A DNA stretch of 64,000 nt. Origin: Kribbella sp. CA-293567 (lineage in GTDB: Bacteria; Actinomycetota; Actinomycetes; Propionibacteriales; Kribbellaceae). The notes beneath the pieces are model-generated. The model was not told the DNA's origin, ran no database searches, and was given only the letters and a program-made list of their open reading frames with translations. The stretch is from assembly GCF_027627575.1 (NCBI RefSeq), contig NZ_CP114065.1:1736001-1800000 (forward strand), in the 5' to 3' direction. The position numbers and the translations under genes are program-made. This document shows, in pieces, positions 10,269-18,979 of the stretch (position 1 is the first letter of the stretch; every line of letters begins with the position of its first letter).

Positions 10269-10277
10269 CCTGGCTGA

Positions 10278-11108
10278 ATGCGACTGCCGCACCCACTGAC
10301 CGGAGATCTGTACGACAGTCCGGTGCCGCCGGGAACGGGCTGGCCCGAGGACCCAGCGGCCCGCAGTACGCCGGTAGCGCGCGACGCCGCGGACGTCAGC
10401 GAACTCGCGCGGACGGACGACCTGGCCGAACTCGAAGCCCGGTCGTCCGTCTGCCGCGCTTGCGACCGGCTGGTCGCCTGGCGCGAAGAAGTTGCCATAG
10501 GCAAGCGAAAGTCCTTCGCCGGCCAGCCCTACTGGGGCCGGCCGATCGCAGGCTGGGGTGATCCCGCGCCACGAGTGCTGATCGCGGGGCTGGCCCCGGC
10601 CGCGAACGGCGGCAACCGCACCGGCCGGATTTTCACCGGGGACCGCTCGGGTGACTGGCTGTTCGCCTCGCTCCACCGGATCGGCCTCGCCTCGCAATCG
10701 ACCAGCGAGCACGCCGGCGACGGCTTGCACCTGCTCGGCGCCCGGATGATGGCCGCTGTCCGCTGCGCTCCGCCGGCCAACAAGCCGACTCCGTCGGAGC
10801 GCGACACCTGCTCCCCATGGTTCAAGCGCGAGCTGGAGCTCGTGCTGCCCTCGACGCGAGCGATCGTCTGCCTCGGCAAGTTCGGTTTCGACGTCCTGCT
10901 CAACGCCCTCCAGACGGTCGGCGGCCAGGTCCCGAAACCGCGCCCGAAGTTCGGTCACGCCGTCGAGTACGCCGTACCGGGTCCGTACGGCGAGGTCACC
11001 GTGCTCGGCTGTTTCCATCCCAGTCAGCAGAACACCTTCACCGGCAAACTGACCGAGTCGATGACCGACGCGGTGATGCTCCGAGCCAAAACGATCGCAG
11101 GCCTGTAA
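10278..11108 (+). CDS. Uracil-DNA glycosylase, family 5 (UdgB-like)
   Basis: A 276-residue DNA glycosylase of the Fe-S UDG group. Motif 1 is GLAPAANGGNRTGRIFTGD, the family 5 form without the Asp used by family 4, and motif 2 region is GCFHPSQQNT. Paired Cys residues in SSVCRACDRL (about residues 58-61) with later Cys residues could ligate the 4Fe-4S cluster. Family 5 enzymes excise uracil and other deaminated bases. It starts nine bases after the MFS stop, so it may be co-transcribed with it. Confidence 0.85.
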   Translation: MRLPHPLTGDLYDSPVPPGTGWPEDPAARSTPVARDAADVSELARTDDLAELEARSSVCRACDRLVAWREEVAIGKRKSFAGQPYWGRPIAGWGDPAPRVLIAGLAPAANGGNRTGRIFTGDRSGDWLFASLHRIGLASQSTSEHAGDGLHLLGARMMAAVRCAPPANKPTPSERDTCSPWFKRELELVLPSTRAIVCLGKFGFDVLLNALQTVGGQVPKPRPKFGHAVEYAVPGPYGEVTVLGCFHPSQQNTFTGKLTESMTDAVMLRAKTIAGL

Positions 11109-11155
11109 TCCGTTTTCGCTAGGACCCGGCCGGTCGAGGCCGCACAGTAGGGGAT

Positions 11156-11181
11156 GGGAGTCCCTCCAGCGAGGGAGTCCC
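11156..11181. terminator. Hairpin after udg gene (possible terminator)
   Basis: GGGAGTCCCTC (11156-11166) and GAGGGAGTCCC (11171-11181) pair with one G-G mismatch around a CAGC loop. No T-tract follows on either strand, so termination is only a guess. Confidence 0.4.
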
Positions 11182-11208
11182 GGTGGTTGAGATCACCCGG
11201 CAGAGGGT

Positions 11209-11238
11209 TTGTGAAAGTTTTCACGAGGCCGTTATGCT
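11209..11238 (+). promoter_or_regulatory. Rex-like redox operator overlapping the ndh promoter
   Basis: TTGTGAAAGTTTTCACGA (11209-11226) fits the Rex operator TTGTGAA-N4-TTCACAA with one mismatch. TATGCT at 11233-11238 is a plausible -10, and TTGTGA at 11209 sits 18 bases upstream as the -35, so the operator covers the -35. Rex is an NADH/NAD+-sensing repressor known to control respiratory genes including ndh in Gram-positives. Confidence 0.7.
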
Positions 11239-11283
11239 GAAGTGGACATGAAGTTGGAGCACCACTCAGGGAGAGTGAAGGCA

Positions 11284-12591
11284 ATGGCAGCCCAGGTACC
11301 GCACATCCTCGTCGTCGGAGGCGGTTACGTCGGGATGTACACCGCGTACGGCCTGCGCAAGGCCGCCCGCCGGGGGAAGGTCCGGGTCACCGTCGTCGAC
11401 CCCCGCTCGGTGATGACCTACCAGCCGTTCCTGCCCGAGGCGGCGGCCGGTTCGGTCGAGCCGCGGCACGTCGTCGTGCCGCTGCGCAAGACGCTCAAGG
11501 GCTGCCGCGTGGTCACCGGCCGGGTGACCGGCATCGACCACGAGCGCAAGGTCGCGAAGGTGATGCCCGAGGAGGGGCCCGACTACGAGCTCGCCTACGA
11601 CCAGGTCGTGATCGCGATCGGCTCGATCGCCCGGACGCTGCCGATCCCGGGGCTGGCCGAGGAGGCCACCGGGTTCAAGAACGTCGAGGAGGCGATCGCC
11701 TTGCGCAACAAGGTGCTCGACCGGCTCGACGTCGCGTCGTCACAGCCGGACCCGGTACTGCGCAAGTCCGCGCTCACCTTCGTCTTCGTCGGCGGCGGGT
11801 ACGCCGGCATCGAGGCGTTCGCCGAGCTCGAGGACATGGCCCGCTACGCCACCCGGTACTACGACAACATCACGCCCGAGGACATGCGCTGGGTGCTGGT
11901 CGAGGCGACCAACCGGATCCTGCCCGAGGTCGGCCCGGAGCTCGGGCAGTACACCGTCGAGCAGCTGCGCAAGCGCAAGATGGACATCAAGCTGGAGACC
12001 CGGCTGGAGTCCTGCGAGAAGGGCCGCGTCGTGCTCAGCGACGGCGAGGAGTTCGACGCCGACACGATCGTCTGGACCGCCGGTGTGAAGGCCAACCCGG
12101 CCCTCGCGCAGACCGGTTTCCCGCTGGACGAGCGCGGCCGGGTCAAGTGCCTGGCCAACCTGCGGATCGAGGGGGTCGAGGACGCCTGGTCCGCCGGTGA
12201 CAACGCCGCCGTACCGGACCTGACCTCCGAGACCGGCGCGTACTGCGCGCCGAACGCGCAGCACGCCGTCCGTCAGGCCCACCGGCTCGCGGCGAACATC
12301 CTGCGCGTGGTCGACGGGCAGGCCCCGCAGGACTACAAGCACAAGTACGTCGGCTCGGTGGCCAGCCTCGGCCTGCACAAGGGCGTCGCCCAGCTGTACG
12401 GCGTGAAGATCAAGGGCTGGCCGGCCTGGTTCCTGCACCGGACCTACCACGTGTCCCGGGTCCCCACCTTCAACCGCAAGGCCCGGGTCATCCTGGACTG
12501 GACCCTCGCGCTGTTCTTCCGGCGCGAGGTCACCAGCCTCGGCAGCCTCCAGACGCCCAACGACGAGTTCCGCCGGGCGACCGGAAGCTGA
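11284..12591 (+). CDS. ndh: Type II NADH dehydrogenase (NDH-2)
   Basis: A 435-residue non-proton-pumping NADH:quinone oxidoreductase, a peripheral membrane flavoprotein. Start ATG 11284 is preferred over the in-frame 11242 because GAGAGTGAAGG lies just upstream and the protein then begins at the FAD fold. First Rossmann motif ILVVGGGYVGMYTAYGLRKA, second (NADH) VFVGGGYAGIEAFAEL, and FAD motif DAWSAGDNAAVPD. The C-terminal RKARVILDWTLALFF segment fits the membrane-anchoring amphipathic region. A Rex-like operator precedes it. Its TGA abuts the stop of the convergent GH92 gene with no gap. Confidence 0.9.
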   Translation: MAAQVPHILVVGGGYVGMYTAYGLRKAARRGKVRVTVVDPRSVMTYQPFLPEAAAGSVEPRHVVVPLRKTLKGCRVVTGRVTGIDHERKVAKVMPEEGPDYELAYDQVVIAIGSIARTLPIPGLAEEATGFKNVEEAIALRNKVLDRLDVASSQPDPVLRKSALTFVFVGGGYAGIEAFAELEDMARYATRYYDNITPEDMRWVLVEATNRILPEVGPELGQYTVEQLRKRKMDIKLETRLESCEKGRVVLSDGEEFDADTIVWTAGVKANPALAQTGFPLDERGRVKCLANLRIEGVEDAWSAGDNAAVPDLTSETGAYCAPNAQHAVRQAHRLAANILRVVDGQAPQDYKHKYVGSVASLGLHKGVAQLYGVKIKGWPAWFLHRTYHVSRVPTFNRKARVILDWTLALFFRREVTSLGSLQTPNDEFRRATGS

Positions 12592-14940
12592 TCAGCGATC
12601 GACGGGAGCGGTGCCCCAGTTCGTGGGTGCCGCTCCCAGCTTCACGGTGATCCGGCCGCCTTCGGTGACGAACGACTCCGGCAGCCAGGATTCGCCGCGC
12701 TCCTTGCCGTCGAGGGACAGCGATTCGACGTACTGGTTGGTGTCCGAGGTCGCCGGGGCCTCGACAGTCAGCCGTACGCCGTTGCTGCGGTGCAGGTCGA
12801 CCTTCGGGAACAACGGGCTGCCGACGAGCAGTTCGGCCCGGCCGGGAGTCTGCGGGAAGACGCCGATCGCGGCGAAGACGTACCAGGCCGAGAGCGTGCC
12901 GAGATCGTCGTTGCCCGGCAGGCCCGACGGGCCGGTGCCGTAGACGGTGTCCACGATCTCGCGCGTCGTCGCCTGCGTCTTCCACGCCAACCCGAGTCCG
13001 TTGTAGAGCCACGGAGTGTGCAGCCCGGGCTCGTTGGTCGGGTCGTACCGAAGAGCGCTGCCGCCCTTGACGGCCCAGTTCCCGGCCGCGTCGTGGAAGA
13101 AGCCGTCCAGACGCTCGACGACGTTGCCGCCGATCGCTTCGGCCAGCCCCGACACGTCCTGCGGCACCATCCAGGTGTACGTCGCGCTGGATCCCTGCGC
13201 GAATCCGACGTCCGTCGACGGCGTGAAGCCTGGCTGCCAGGTGCCGTCCGCCTTGCGCGCTCGCTGATAGCCCACGGCGGGATCGAAGGTGTTCTTCCAC
13301 CACGTGCCGCGGTCGGCCAGGTCAGCGGTGGGCTTCCCGAGCCGGGACCCCCACTGGGCCAGGGAGAAGTCGGCCAGCGAGTTCTCCAGCGTCTCGGCGG
13401 CGCCACCCCAGCAGTGGCAGGCGTCCTGGGGTGCATAGTGCTTCGCCAGGTAGGTGTTCAGCGCGGGTCGTTGCCCGGTGCATTGCCCTGGGCAACCACC
13501 GTCCAGTTCTGCCTCCGCGTTCTGCACGGTTGCCTGGCGCACCAAGGAGTCGTAGGCGCCGACGGTGTCGAAGTTGCCGACTCCCATCGCCGCGAAGGTC
13601 GCCAGGGTCGGCGCCGCGGGATCGCCGGTCATCACGTGTGTTGCGCCGTTGTTGTGCAGCCAGCGGTCCCAGATGCCCTTGTTCTGCTGGGCGAACTGAT
13701 ACATGGACTGCGCGAAGTCACCCGCGACGTCCGGCTTCAGCAGCGCGAGCAGCTGGATGTGCGCGCGGTACTGGTCCCATCCCGAGAAGGTCCCGTACTG
13801 CGCCCGCTGTCCGGGGGCAAGTCGATGGATCTGCTGGTCGGTGCCGAGGTACCTGCCGTCGACGTCGTTGAAGATGTTCGGCTGCAGCATCGCGTGGTAG
13901 AGCGCGGTGTAGAAGGTGGTTCGCTGCGCGTCGGTCCCGCCGTGGATGCGAACGTTCTGCAACTCGTTCTTCCAGTCCCGGTAGCCGTCGTTGGCGATCC
14001 GGTTGACGGTCGCGTCCTGGCGGATCTCGGCGGCCAGGTTCTGCTCCGCGCCCTGCAGGCTCACATAGGAGATGCCGATCCGCATCCGCACCTTGGCGCC
14101 GGGCGCGAAGCTGACGTACCCGCCGGAGCCGCGGCCGGCCCGGTCCGTTCCGGTGGCATAGCCCTCACCACCGGTGGTTCGGGTGCCGCCCGGCGTGATC
14201 GTGCTGTCCTTCCAGGTGCCGGTGGCAACGACCGGCTGGTCGAAGGAGGCAGTGAAGTGCAGCCGGTAGTAGGTCTTGCGGTTGTTCGTGCCGCCGTTCG
14301 CGCGGCGGCCGCAGAAGGCGCCGGTGAGCACCGAGCCGGTGACCTTGCGGTTCGCCGCGTCGATGCTGATCTCGGCGTCCTCGCTGCCGTTCAGCGAGTT
14401 CGACGTGCGGAAGAGCAGGTTGGGCCGGCCCTCGGCCGGGAAGGAGAAGTCGCCGACGCCCGCGCGAGTGGTGACGGCGAGGTCCGACTTCACCCCGTTG
14501 GCCAGCGTCACGGTGTACCGGCCGGGTTTGGCGACCTCTTGAGCGTGACTGAAGTCGCTCGCGTACTTCGCGTCCTTGGTGTCCGCGGTCGGTGAGGTGT
14601 CCACCGCTCCGACGTACGGCAGGATCGGGATGTCGCCGGCCGCGCCGGGGTTGCAGCCCGCGCCGTTCACGTGGGTGAGGCTGAAGCCGCGCACCCGCTT
14701 CACGTCGTACTGGTAGCCGTTGGCCGCGCCCGTGCTGGTCTGGTCGCCCCGGGTGCTGGTGGGGCTCCACGAGATCATCCCGAACGGGCGGACGGCGCCG
14801 GGCCAGGTGTTGCCGTCGCGGGCGGAGCCGATCAGCGGATCGACGTACGCCGCGGGGTCGGTCACCACCGGTTCCACGGCTTGAGCTGGTAGGGCCGGGA
14901 GCAGCAGGGCCAGAACGAGACCACCGACGACTGCGCGCAT
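12592..14940 (-). CDS. Secreted GH92 family glycosidase (alpha-mannosidase-like)
   Basis: A 782-residue exported enzyme with a Sec signal peptide (residues 1-21, cleavage after PAQA). DPLIGSARDGNTWPGAVRPFGM near the N-terminus and GNDDLGTLSAWYVFAAIGVF near the C-terminus are hallmarks of glycoside hydrolase family 92, Ca-dependent exo-alpha-mannosidases. The Asp pair in GNDDLG is the expected catalytic/base region. It most likely trims alpha-mannans or fungal and plant N-glycans outside the cell. It is monocistronic, facing ndh, with the two-component genes upstream in the same direction. Confidence 0.88.
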   Translation of the reverse strand: MRAVVGGLVLALLLPALPAQAVEPVVTDPAAYVDPLIGSARDGNTWPGAVRPFGMISWSPTSTRGDQTSTGAANGYQYDVKRVRGFSLTHVNGAGCNPGAAGDIPILPYVGAVDTSPTADTKDAKYASDFSHAQEVAKPGRYTVTLANGVKSDLAVTTRAGVGDFSFPAEGRPNLLFRTSNSLNGSEDAEISIDAANRKVTGSVLTGAFCGRRANGGTNNRKTYYRLHFTASFDQPVVATGTWKDSTITPGGTRTTGGEGYATGTDRAGRGSGGYVSFAPGAKVRMRIGISYVSLQGAEQNLAAEIRQDATVNRIANDGYRDWKNELQNVRIHGGTDAQRTTFYTALYHAMLQPNIFNDVDGRYLGTDQQIHRLAPGQRAQYGTFSGWDQYRAHIQLLALLKPDVAGDFAQSMYQFAQQNKGIWDRWLHNNGATHVMTGDPAAPTLATFAAMGVGNFDTVGAYDSLVRQATVQNAEAELDGGCPGQCTGQRPALNTYLAKHYAPQDACHCWGGAAETLENSLADFSLAQWGSRLGKPTADLADRGTWWKNTFDPAVGYQRARKADGTWQPGFTPSTDVGFAQGSSATYTWMVPQDVSGLAEAIGGNVVERLDGFFHDAAGNWAVKGGSALRYDPTNEPGLHTPWLYNGLGLAWKTQATTREIVDTVYGTGPSGLPGNDDLGTLSAWYVFAAIGVFPQTPGRAELLVGSPLFPKVDLHRSNGVRLTVEAPATSDTNQYVESLSLDGKERGESWLPESFVTEGGRITVKLGAAPTNWGTAPVDR

Positions 14941-15028
14941 GCGTGAGCCTTCCGAGGGGCGGGCGGACTCTCTAGAGGCTAATGCGGTTGGGGCAGCAAC
15001 GGTATGCGCCCGCGTGAAGGGTTGGTGA

Positions 15029-15694
15029 TCAGCGGGTGTCGTCGAGGAGGCCCGCGTCGTGCACCAGCAGAGCGATCTGGACCCGGTTGTTCATGTCCAG
15101 CTTGGTCAGGATGCGGGAGACGTGCGTCTTGACCGTGGGGATGCTGAGGTAGAGGGCGGCGCTGATCTCGGCGTTCGACTTGCCCTCGCCGACCGCCACG
15201 GCGATATCGCGCTCGCGCTCGTTGAGGGCCTCGATCCGCTCGGCGGCCTTGCCTTTGCGCTGGTCGTGGCCGGAGCTGGCGACCCGGGTGATCAGCCGCT
15301 TCGTCACGCCGGGAGAGAGGACCGGCTGGCCGCCCGCGATCCGGCGGACCGACTCGACGATTTCGGCCGGTGGGGTGTCCTTGAGGATGAAGCCCGCGGC
15401 TCCCGCGCGAAGCGCGCGCAGTACGTGCTCGTCGGCGTCGAAGGTGGTCAGGATGACCACCTCGGGCGCGCCCGGACGCCGCCGGATCGCCTCCGTCGCG
15501 GTCAGGCCGTCCATGGTCGGCATCCGGATGTCCATCAGTACGACGTCGGGGGAGAGCCGGTCGATCAGCGCCTGGACGCCGGTACCGTCCCCGGCCTCGC
15601 CGACCACCCGGATGTCCGGCGCGCCACCGAGCATCAGTTGCAGCCCAGCGCGCAGCAGCGGATCGTCGTCCACGATCAACACCCGAATGGTCAT
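15029..15694 (-). CDS. NarL/LuxR-type response regulator
   Basis: A 221-residue response regulator. The receiver domain (residues about 1-120) has the acidic pocket VLIVDDDPLL, phospho-acceptor Asp in VVLMDIRMPTMDG, Thr in VILTTF and Lys in FILKDTPP. The C-terminal LuxR HTH includes LNERERDIAVAVGEGKSNAE. ATG 15694 overlaps the kinase stop in an ATGA, so it is translated with the kinase at 15691. No target genes are evident beyond possibly its own operon or the neighbouring GH92 gene. Confidence 0.92.
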   Translation of the reverse strand: MTIRVLIVDDDPLLRAGLQLMLGGAPDIRVVGEAGDGTGVQALIDRLSPDVVLMDIRMPTMDGLTATEAIRRRPGAPEVVILTTFDADEHVLRALRAGAAGFILKDTPPAEIVESVRRIAGGQPVLSPGVTKRLITRVASSGHDQRKGKAAERIEALNERERDIAVAVGEGKSNAEISAALYLSIPTVKTHVSRILTKLDMNNRVQIALLVHDAGLLDDTR

Positions 15695-16815
15695 GCCGGC
15701 CACGGTAGCCAAGCGGCGAGCCGGAACTCGCCCTCGGGGGTCCGGCCGTGTTCGAGCCGCCCGTCGACCAGTTGGGCGCGCTCGCTGAGCCCGATCAGGC
15801 CCTGACCGTCACCGCGCCGCGACTGGCCGGCCGGGTTGTGCAGCTCGACGGTCAGGCCGCTGCCCGGCGTACCGGCGACCTTGACCCGGACCGGCTCGCC
15901 CGGCGCGTGCTTGAGCGCGTTCGTCAGGCCTTCCTGGACGATCCGGTACGCTGTCCGGCCGACGTGCTCGGGGAGGTTGCCGACGGCATCGAACTCCAGC
16001 TCGACCGGGAGACCGGCCTGCCGGGCGTCGTCCACCAGCGCCGGGAGATCCGCGAAGGCCGGCTGTGGCAGCTCGCCGACGGGCGCGCGGAGTACGCCGA
16101 TCACCTCGCGAAGATCCTGCAGCGCCTGATGGGCGCTGGCCCGGATGATCTCGGCGGCGCCGGCCACCTCCTGACTGGTCGCGTCCGGTCGGTAGGCGAG
16201 GGCTCCCGCGTGCACGCTGAGCAGGGAGAGACGGTGGCCGAGTACGTCGTGCATCTCGCGGGCGATCTCCTCGCGGGCCCGCAACTGGCCACGCTCGACC
16301 TGCAGCAGTGCCATCGCCTCGGCTCGGTCGGCGCGGTCGCGCAGGGTCTGGAGGAGCTGACGGCGGGACCGCAGGTACAGGCCCCAGCCGGCGAGCGCGA
16401 GGTAGATGAGGAGCGCGACGATGACGGTCACCTCGACCGGCTCCGGCTTGTCCCGGACCTGGATGTAGATGATCAGGCTGACCAGGTTGACGCCGAAGAC
16501 CGCCAGCGTCGTGCGGAACGAGCGGTAGATCGCCACCGTGATGATCAGCATCAGGGTCGCGCCCGCGGCGGAGTCGGAGAAGGTCGAGACCACCGCGCCG
16601 ACGATCGCCAGCTGGACCGGCCAGCGCCGCCGGAACCACAGCGTCAGGCACAGCGCGATCCCGACGAGGAAGTCGAGATCCAGCAGCCAGCCCGGGACCG
16701 GATCGCGACGGCCGCTGTCGAACCCGACCAGGCTGATCAGGATCGCGACCAGGAAGCTGAGACTGTCGACCGCCCAGTCCCGGGCGCTGCGTCGAGGTCC
16801 TTCGGAACCGGCCAT
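15691..16815 (-). CDS. Sensor histidine kinase, HisKA_3 (NarX/DesK-like)
   Basis: A 374-residue membrane kinase. Five or so hydrophobic segments occupy residues about 20-150, followed by a coiled segment and the HisKA_3 dimerisation helix with phospho-acceptor His in EEIAREMHDVLGHRLSLL. The HATPase_c domain begins near residue 260 (RIVQEGLTNALKHAP, GQGLIGLSERAQL). No extracytoplasmic sensor domain is visible, so it probably senses a membrane-associated signal. It overlaps the response regulator by four bases and forms a two-gene operon with it. Confidence 0.9.
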   Translation of the reverse strand: MAGSEGPRRSARDWAVDSLSFLVAILISLVGFDSGRRDPVPGWLLDLDFLVGIALCLTLWFRRRWPVQLAIVGAVVSTFSDSAAGATLMLIITVAIYRSFRTTLAVFGVNLVSLIIYIQVRDKPEPVEVTVIVALLIYLALAGWGLYLRSRRQLLQTLRDRADRAEAMALLQVERGQLRAREEIAREMHDVLGHRLSLLSVHAGALAYRPDATSQEVAGAAEIIRASAHQALQDLREVIGVLRAPVGELPQPAFADLPALVDDARQAGLPVELEFDAVGNLPEHVGRTAYRIVQEGLTNALKHAPGEPVRVKVAGTPGSGLTVELHNPAGQSRRGDGQGLIGLSERAQLVDGRLEHGRTPEGEFRLAAWLPWPA

Positions 16816-16918
16816 GGGTCGAATCTAGCCACCCTTCCGGGCCGGCGGTGGCGACCGGAGGCGTCCGGATACCGAAGTCTGATCAGGTCGAGACTTTGGT
16901 CCGGGTAGGTTTTCGCTC

Positions 16919-17425
16919 ATGAGTCAGCTCGCAGTCACTGTCATCGGCCCGGACCGCCCGGGCATCATCGCCGACGTCACCGAGGCGCTCGCCCAGACCG
17001 GGGTGAATCTCGAGGACTCCACGATGACGCTCCTGCGCGGCCATTTCGCGATGATGATCGTCGGTACCGGACCGCTGGCCGAGGTGCGCGAGGCACTGGA
17101 GCCACTGCGCGGCGAGCTGGTCATCACGGTGCGTGAGATGGGCCCGGAGCAGACCCACGCGCCGATCGGGGCGCCGTACATGTTGAGCGTCCACGGCGCC
17201 GACCGGCCGGGGATCGTGGCCGCGGTGACCCGGATGATCGCGAGCGTCGGCGGCACGATCACCGATCAGACGACCCGGCTGAGCGGTGCCCTGTACGTCC
17301 TGACGGCCGAGGTCGAACTGCCGGCCGGAGCCGAGCTCAACATGTTGCAGCGCGCGCTGGAGATCACCGCCGAAGAGCTGGGCGTCGGCATCACGCTGCG
17401 CCCCGCCGAGAGCGACGATCTGTGA
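16919..17425 (+). CDS. Tandem ACT-domain protein (GcvR-like)
   Basis: A 168-residue protein made of two ACT domains. The first starts LAVTVIGPDRPGIIADVTEA and the second MLSVHGADRPGIVAAVTRMI (about residues 85-160), each with the DRPGI ligand-binding turn. Such double-ACT proteins resemble GcvR and are thought to sense amino acids, although there is no DNA-binding domain. The stop overlaps the peptide deformylase start (GTGA), so they form an operon. Confidence 0.82.
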   Translation: MSQLAVTVIGPDRPGIIADVTEALAQTGVNLEDSTMTLLRGHFAMMIVGTGPLAEVREALEPLRGELVITVREMGPEQTHAPIGAPYMLSVHGADRPGIVAAVTRMIASVGGTITDQTTRLSGALYVLTAEVELPAGAELNMLQRALEITAEELGVGITLRPAESDDL

Positions 17426-17997
17426 ACTCCCCGGTGACTGCCCACCTCAACCAGACCCTCGCAAGCTGGAGCCCCGCTCAGCTGGGGCTCACCGGCGACG
17501 TACTGGAGGTGGTTCGCGCCCCACATCCCGTGCTCGCCACCGAGGGCGCTTCGGTCGACCCGCTCGACCCGGTCATGCTCGCGCTCGCCGCCGACCTGGT
17601 CGCCACCATGCGGGTCTCGCCCGGCTGCGTCGGTCTCGCCGCTCCCCAGGTCGGCATCGCGGCCCAGATGTTCGCCCTGGACGTGACCGGCCACCCGAAA
17701 ACCCGCACCTGCCACGGCGTCTTCGTCCTCTGCAACGCGGTGATCGTCGAATCCAGCCGCCAGGAAAAGGCCCGCGAAGGCTGCATGTCGGTCCCCGACC
17801 TCACCGGCGACGTCAAACGCGCAACCCGGCTGACCGTCACCGGCGTACTGCCTGGGACGACCGACGAGCTGACTCTCACCACGGACGCCTTCGAGGCGCG
17901 AGCGCTGCAGCATGAGATCGACCATTGTGCTGGTGCGTTGTTCTTGGACCGGGTGGCTGGGGCGCATGCTGTGTATCCGCGGAAGGTTTATCTGTAG
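17422..17997 (+). CDS. def: Peptide deformylase
   Basis: A 191-residue metalloenzyme that removes the N-terminal formyl group from nascent proteins. All three motifs are present: GLAAPQVG (motif 1), EGCMSVP with the metal-binding Cys (motif 2), and QHEIDH with both metal-binding His and the catalytic Glu (motif 3). Motif 2 reads EGCMS in place of EGCLS, a known conservative variant. The GTG start overlaps the ACT gene by four bases. This may be one of several deformylases in the genome. Confidence 0.93.
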   Translation: MNSPVTAHLNQTLASWSPAQLGLTGDVLEVVRAPHPVLATEGASVDPLDPVMLALAADLVATMRVSPGCVGLAAPQVGIAAQMFALDVTGHPKTRTCHGVFVLCNAVIVESSRQEKAREGCMSVPDLTGDVKRATRLTVTGVLPGTTDELTLTTDAFEARALQHEIDHCAGALFLDRVAGAHAVYPRKVYL

Positions 17998-18308
17998 CTG
18001 GGGCCAGCTCCCCGACTCAGGTTGCACCCCTGCGTACGTTGCCCCACCCACCCCGGGCCGTGTTGCTGGGTTGGGAAGGCCCCCGGACTGTTTGGTGCGC
18101 CCTTGCGTACATCGCCCCACCCACCCCGGGCCGTTTCGCTAGGACCGCGGATGCCCCTCGCGTCACCGACCGGCCCGGCGGAGTGCCCCCGCTCAACTTC
18201 CGGCATCTCACCGCGCCCGGACCTCCGTACAGCCCGATCTTCCTCCCACTCAGCCTTACCCTGTGTCGGTGACCAGGATCTCCTTGTAGGGTGCTCCTCT
18301 GGTCGCAG
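17998..18308. other. Intergenic region with a tandem GC-rich repeat
   Basis: No convincing gene. Two copies of a 34-bp unit, at 18031-18064 and 18104-18137 (73 bp apart), share TGCGTAC followed by GCCCCACCCACCCCGGGCCGT after a two-base difference. Open frames across it are low-complexity and repeat-driven. The final 100 bp should hold the tRNA promoter. Confidence 0.5.
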
Positions 18309-18389
18309 GCCCGGGTGGCGGAACGGCAGACGCAGCGAGCTTAAACCTCGCAGCCGAAAGGCATACGGGTTCGAATCCCGTCCCGGGCA
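18309..18389 (+). tRNA. tRNA-Leu, anticodon UAA (bldA-type)
   Basis: Acceptor stem GCCCGGG/CCCGGGC, anticodon stem GCGAG/CTCGC around the loop CTTAAAC, giving anticodon TAA, a variable arm GCC-GAAA-GGC, and T-arm ACGGGTTCGAATCCCGT; discriminator A at 18389, CCA not encoded. The anticodon arm equals that of Streptomyces bldA as I recall it. This tRNA decodes UUA, a rare codon here. Its 3' 50 bases are the insertion site of the cassettes that follow, and the tRNA itself is left intact. Confidence 0.95.
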
Positions 18390-18391
18390 CT

Positions 18392-18973
18392 GGTTGTCTG
18401 ACCTGCGCACTTGCCTGCGAGGCACCGGCAGCAGGAACCGACTCGACCCTTCGTGGTTGCATCAGCGGTTGCACTCGCGCCGTGTCGGCCGCGTGGTGTT
18501 CTCTCGCTGTCACAGAAATCTGGCAACTTTCTCTACGTCTTCAAGTCGGGCCTCCTCTAGGGCCTGAAAGCGCGCCGCCACCACAGGACCGGGGGAGCGG
18601 GGCGACCTCCGGCTCCTCGCCTAAGGGCTGGTCGGCCCCGTCCCCCGTTGGCTTGGCGCGCACGTGCCAAGGGTGCCGGTCGCAGACAGCAGAACTCGCC
18701 ATCAACGATCGACACCCTGTGGCGTAGCCACTCGGCAATCGGCCGGCCGCGCCGCCGTGGTCCAGGCCGGACTGCCGTCTGATCCTCAGTTACGGCATCG
18801 CCCCGCTAGCAATCATGGAAGGGACGGTGCGGCGCGGTGCGCCTCAAGGGCGCCTCCGGCGTCGCCAAGGCGATCGAGCAAGCTCGACCCCTGACCCGCA
18901 CCGCGCCCCACCTTAGGTCGGCAGCTATCGGGGCGATTGCGGGAGGGCTGGCCGCGCTCTTGACACGTAACCG
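18392..18973. repeat. Cassette left block, copy 1 (non-coding)
   Basis: Nearly the whole stretch to about 18915 recurs at 20872-21391. Copies differ by substitutions and single-base indels (for example GCGCACTTGCC against GCGCATTGCC), which would break any shared frame, so it is taken as non-coding and conserved for its sequence or structure. It contains the paired repeat at 18455-18473 and ends with the cargo-proximal element at 18916-18979. Confidence 0.7.
18455..18473 (+). repeat. Paired GGTTGCA repeat, left arm, cassette 1
   Basis: GGTTGCA-TCAGC-GGTTGCA, two direct heptamers with a 12-bp period, 63 bp after the att core. The right-end arms have the same heptamer and spacing. The layout resembles arm-type binding sites of tyrosine recombinases. 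Confidence 0.65.
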
Positions 18974-18979
18974 TCAACC
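18916..18979. repeat. Cargo-proximal element, copy 1
   Basis: Begins GGTCGGCAG and ATCGGG[G/A]CGAT, ends TTGACACGTAACCGTCAA, which can fold through TTGAC/GTCAA. It overlaps the last codons of the ApeA-like gene. Related copies follow each gene of cassette 2. It could be a minus-strand terminator or a recombination site. Confidence 0.5.

Noticed and set aside
8793-11018. 741-codon open frame opposite the MFS and UDG genes
   Set aside because: Shadow of two motif-bearing genes; composition dominated by Arg, Gly and Ala with no domain.
17912-18272. Several plus-strand frames across the repeat before the tRNA
   Set aside because: They overlap the end of the deformylase gene and a tandem repeat and have Pro/Arg-rich repeat-driven composition.
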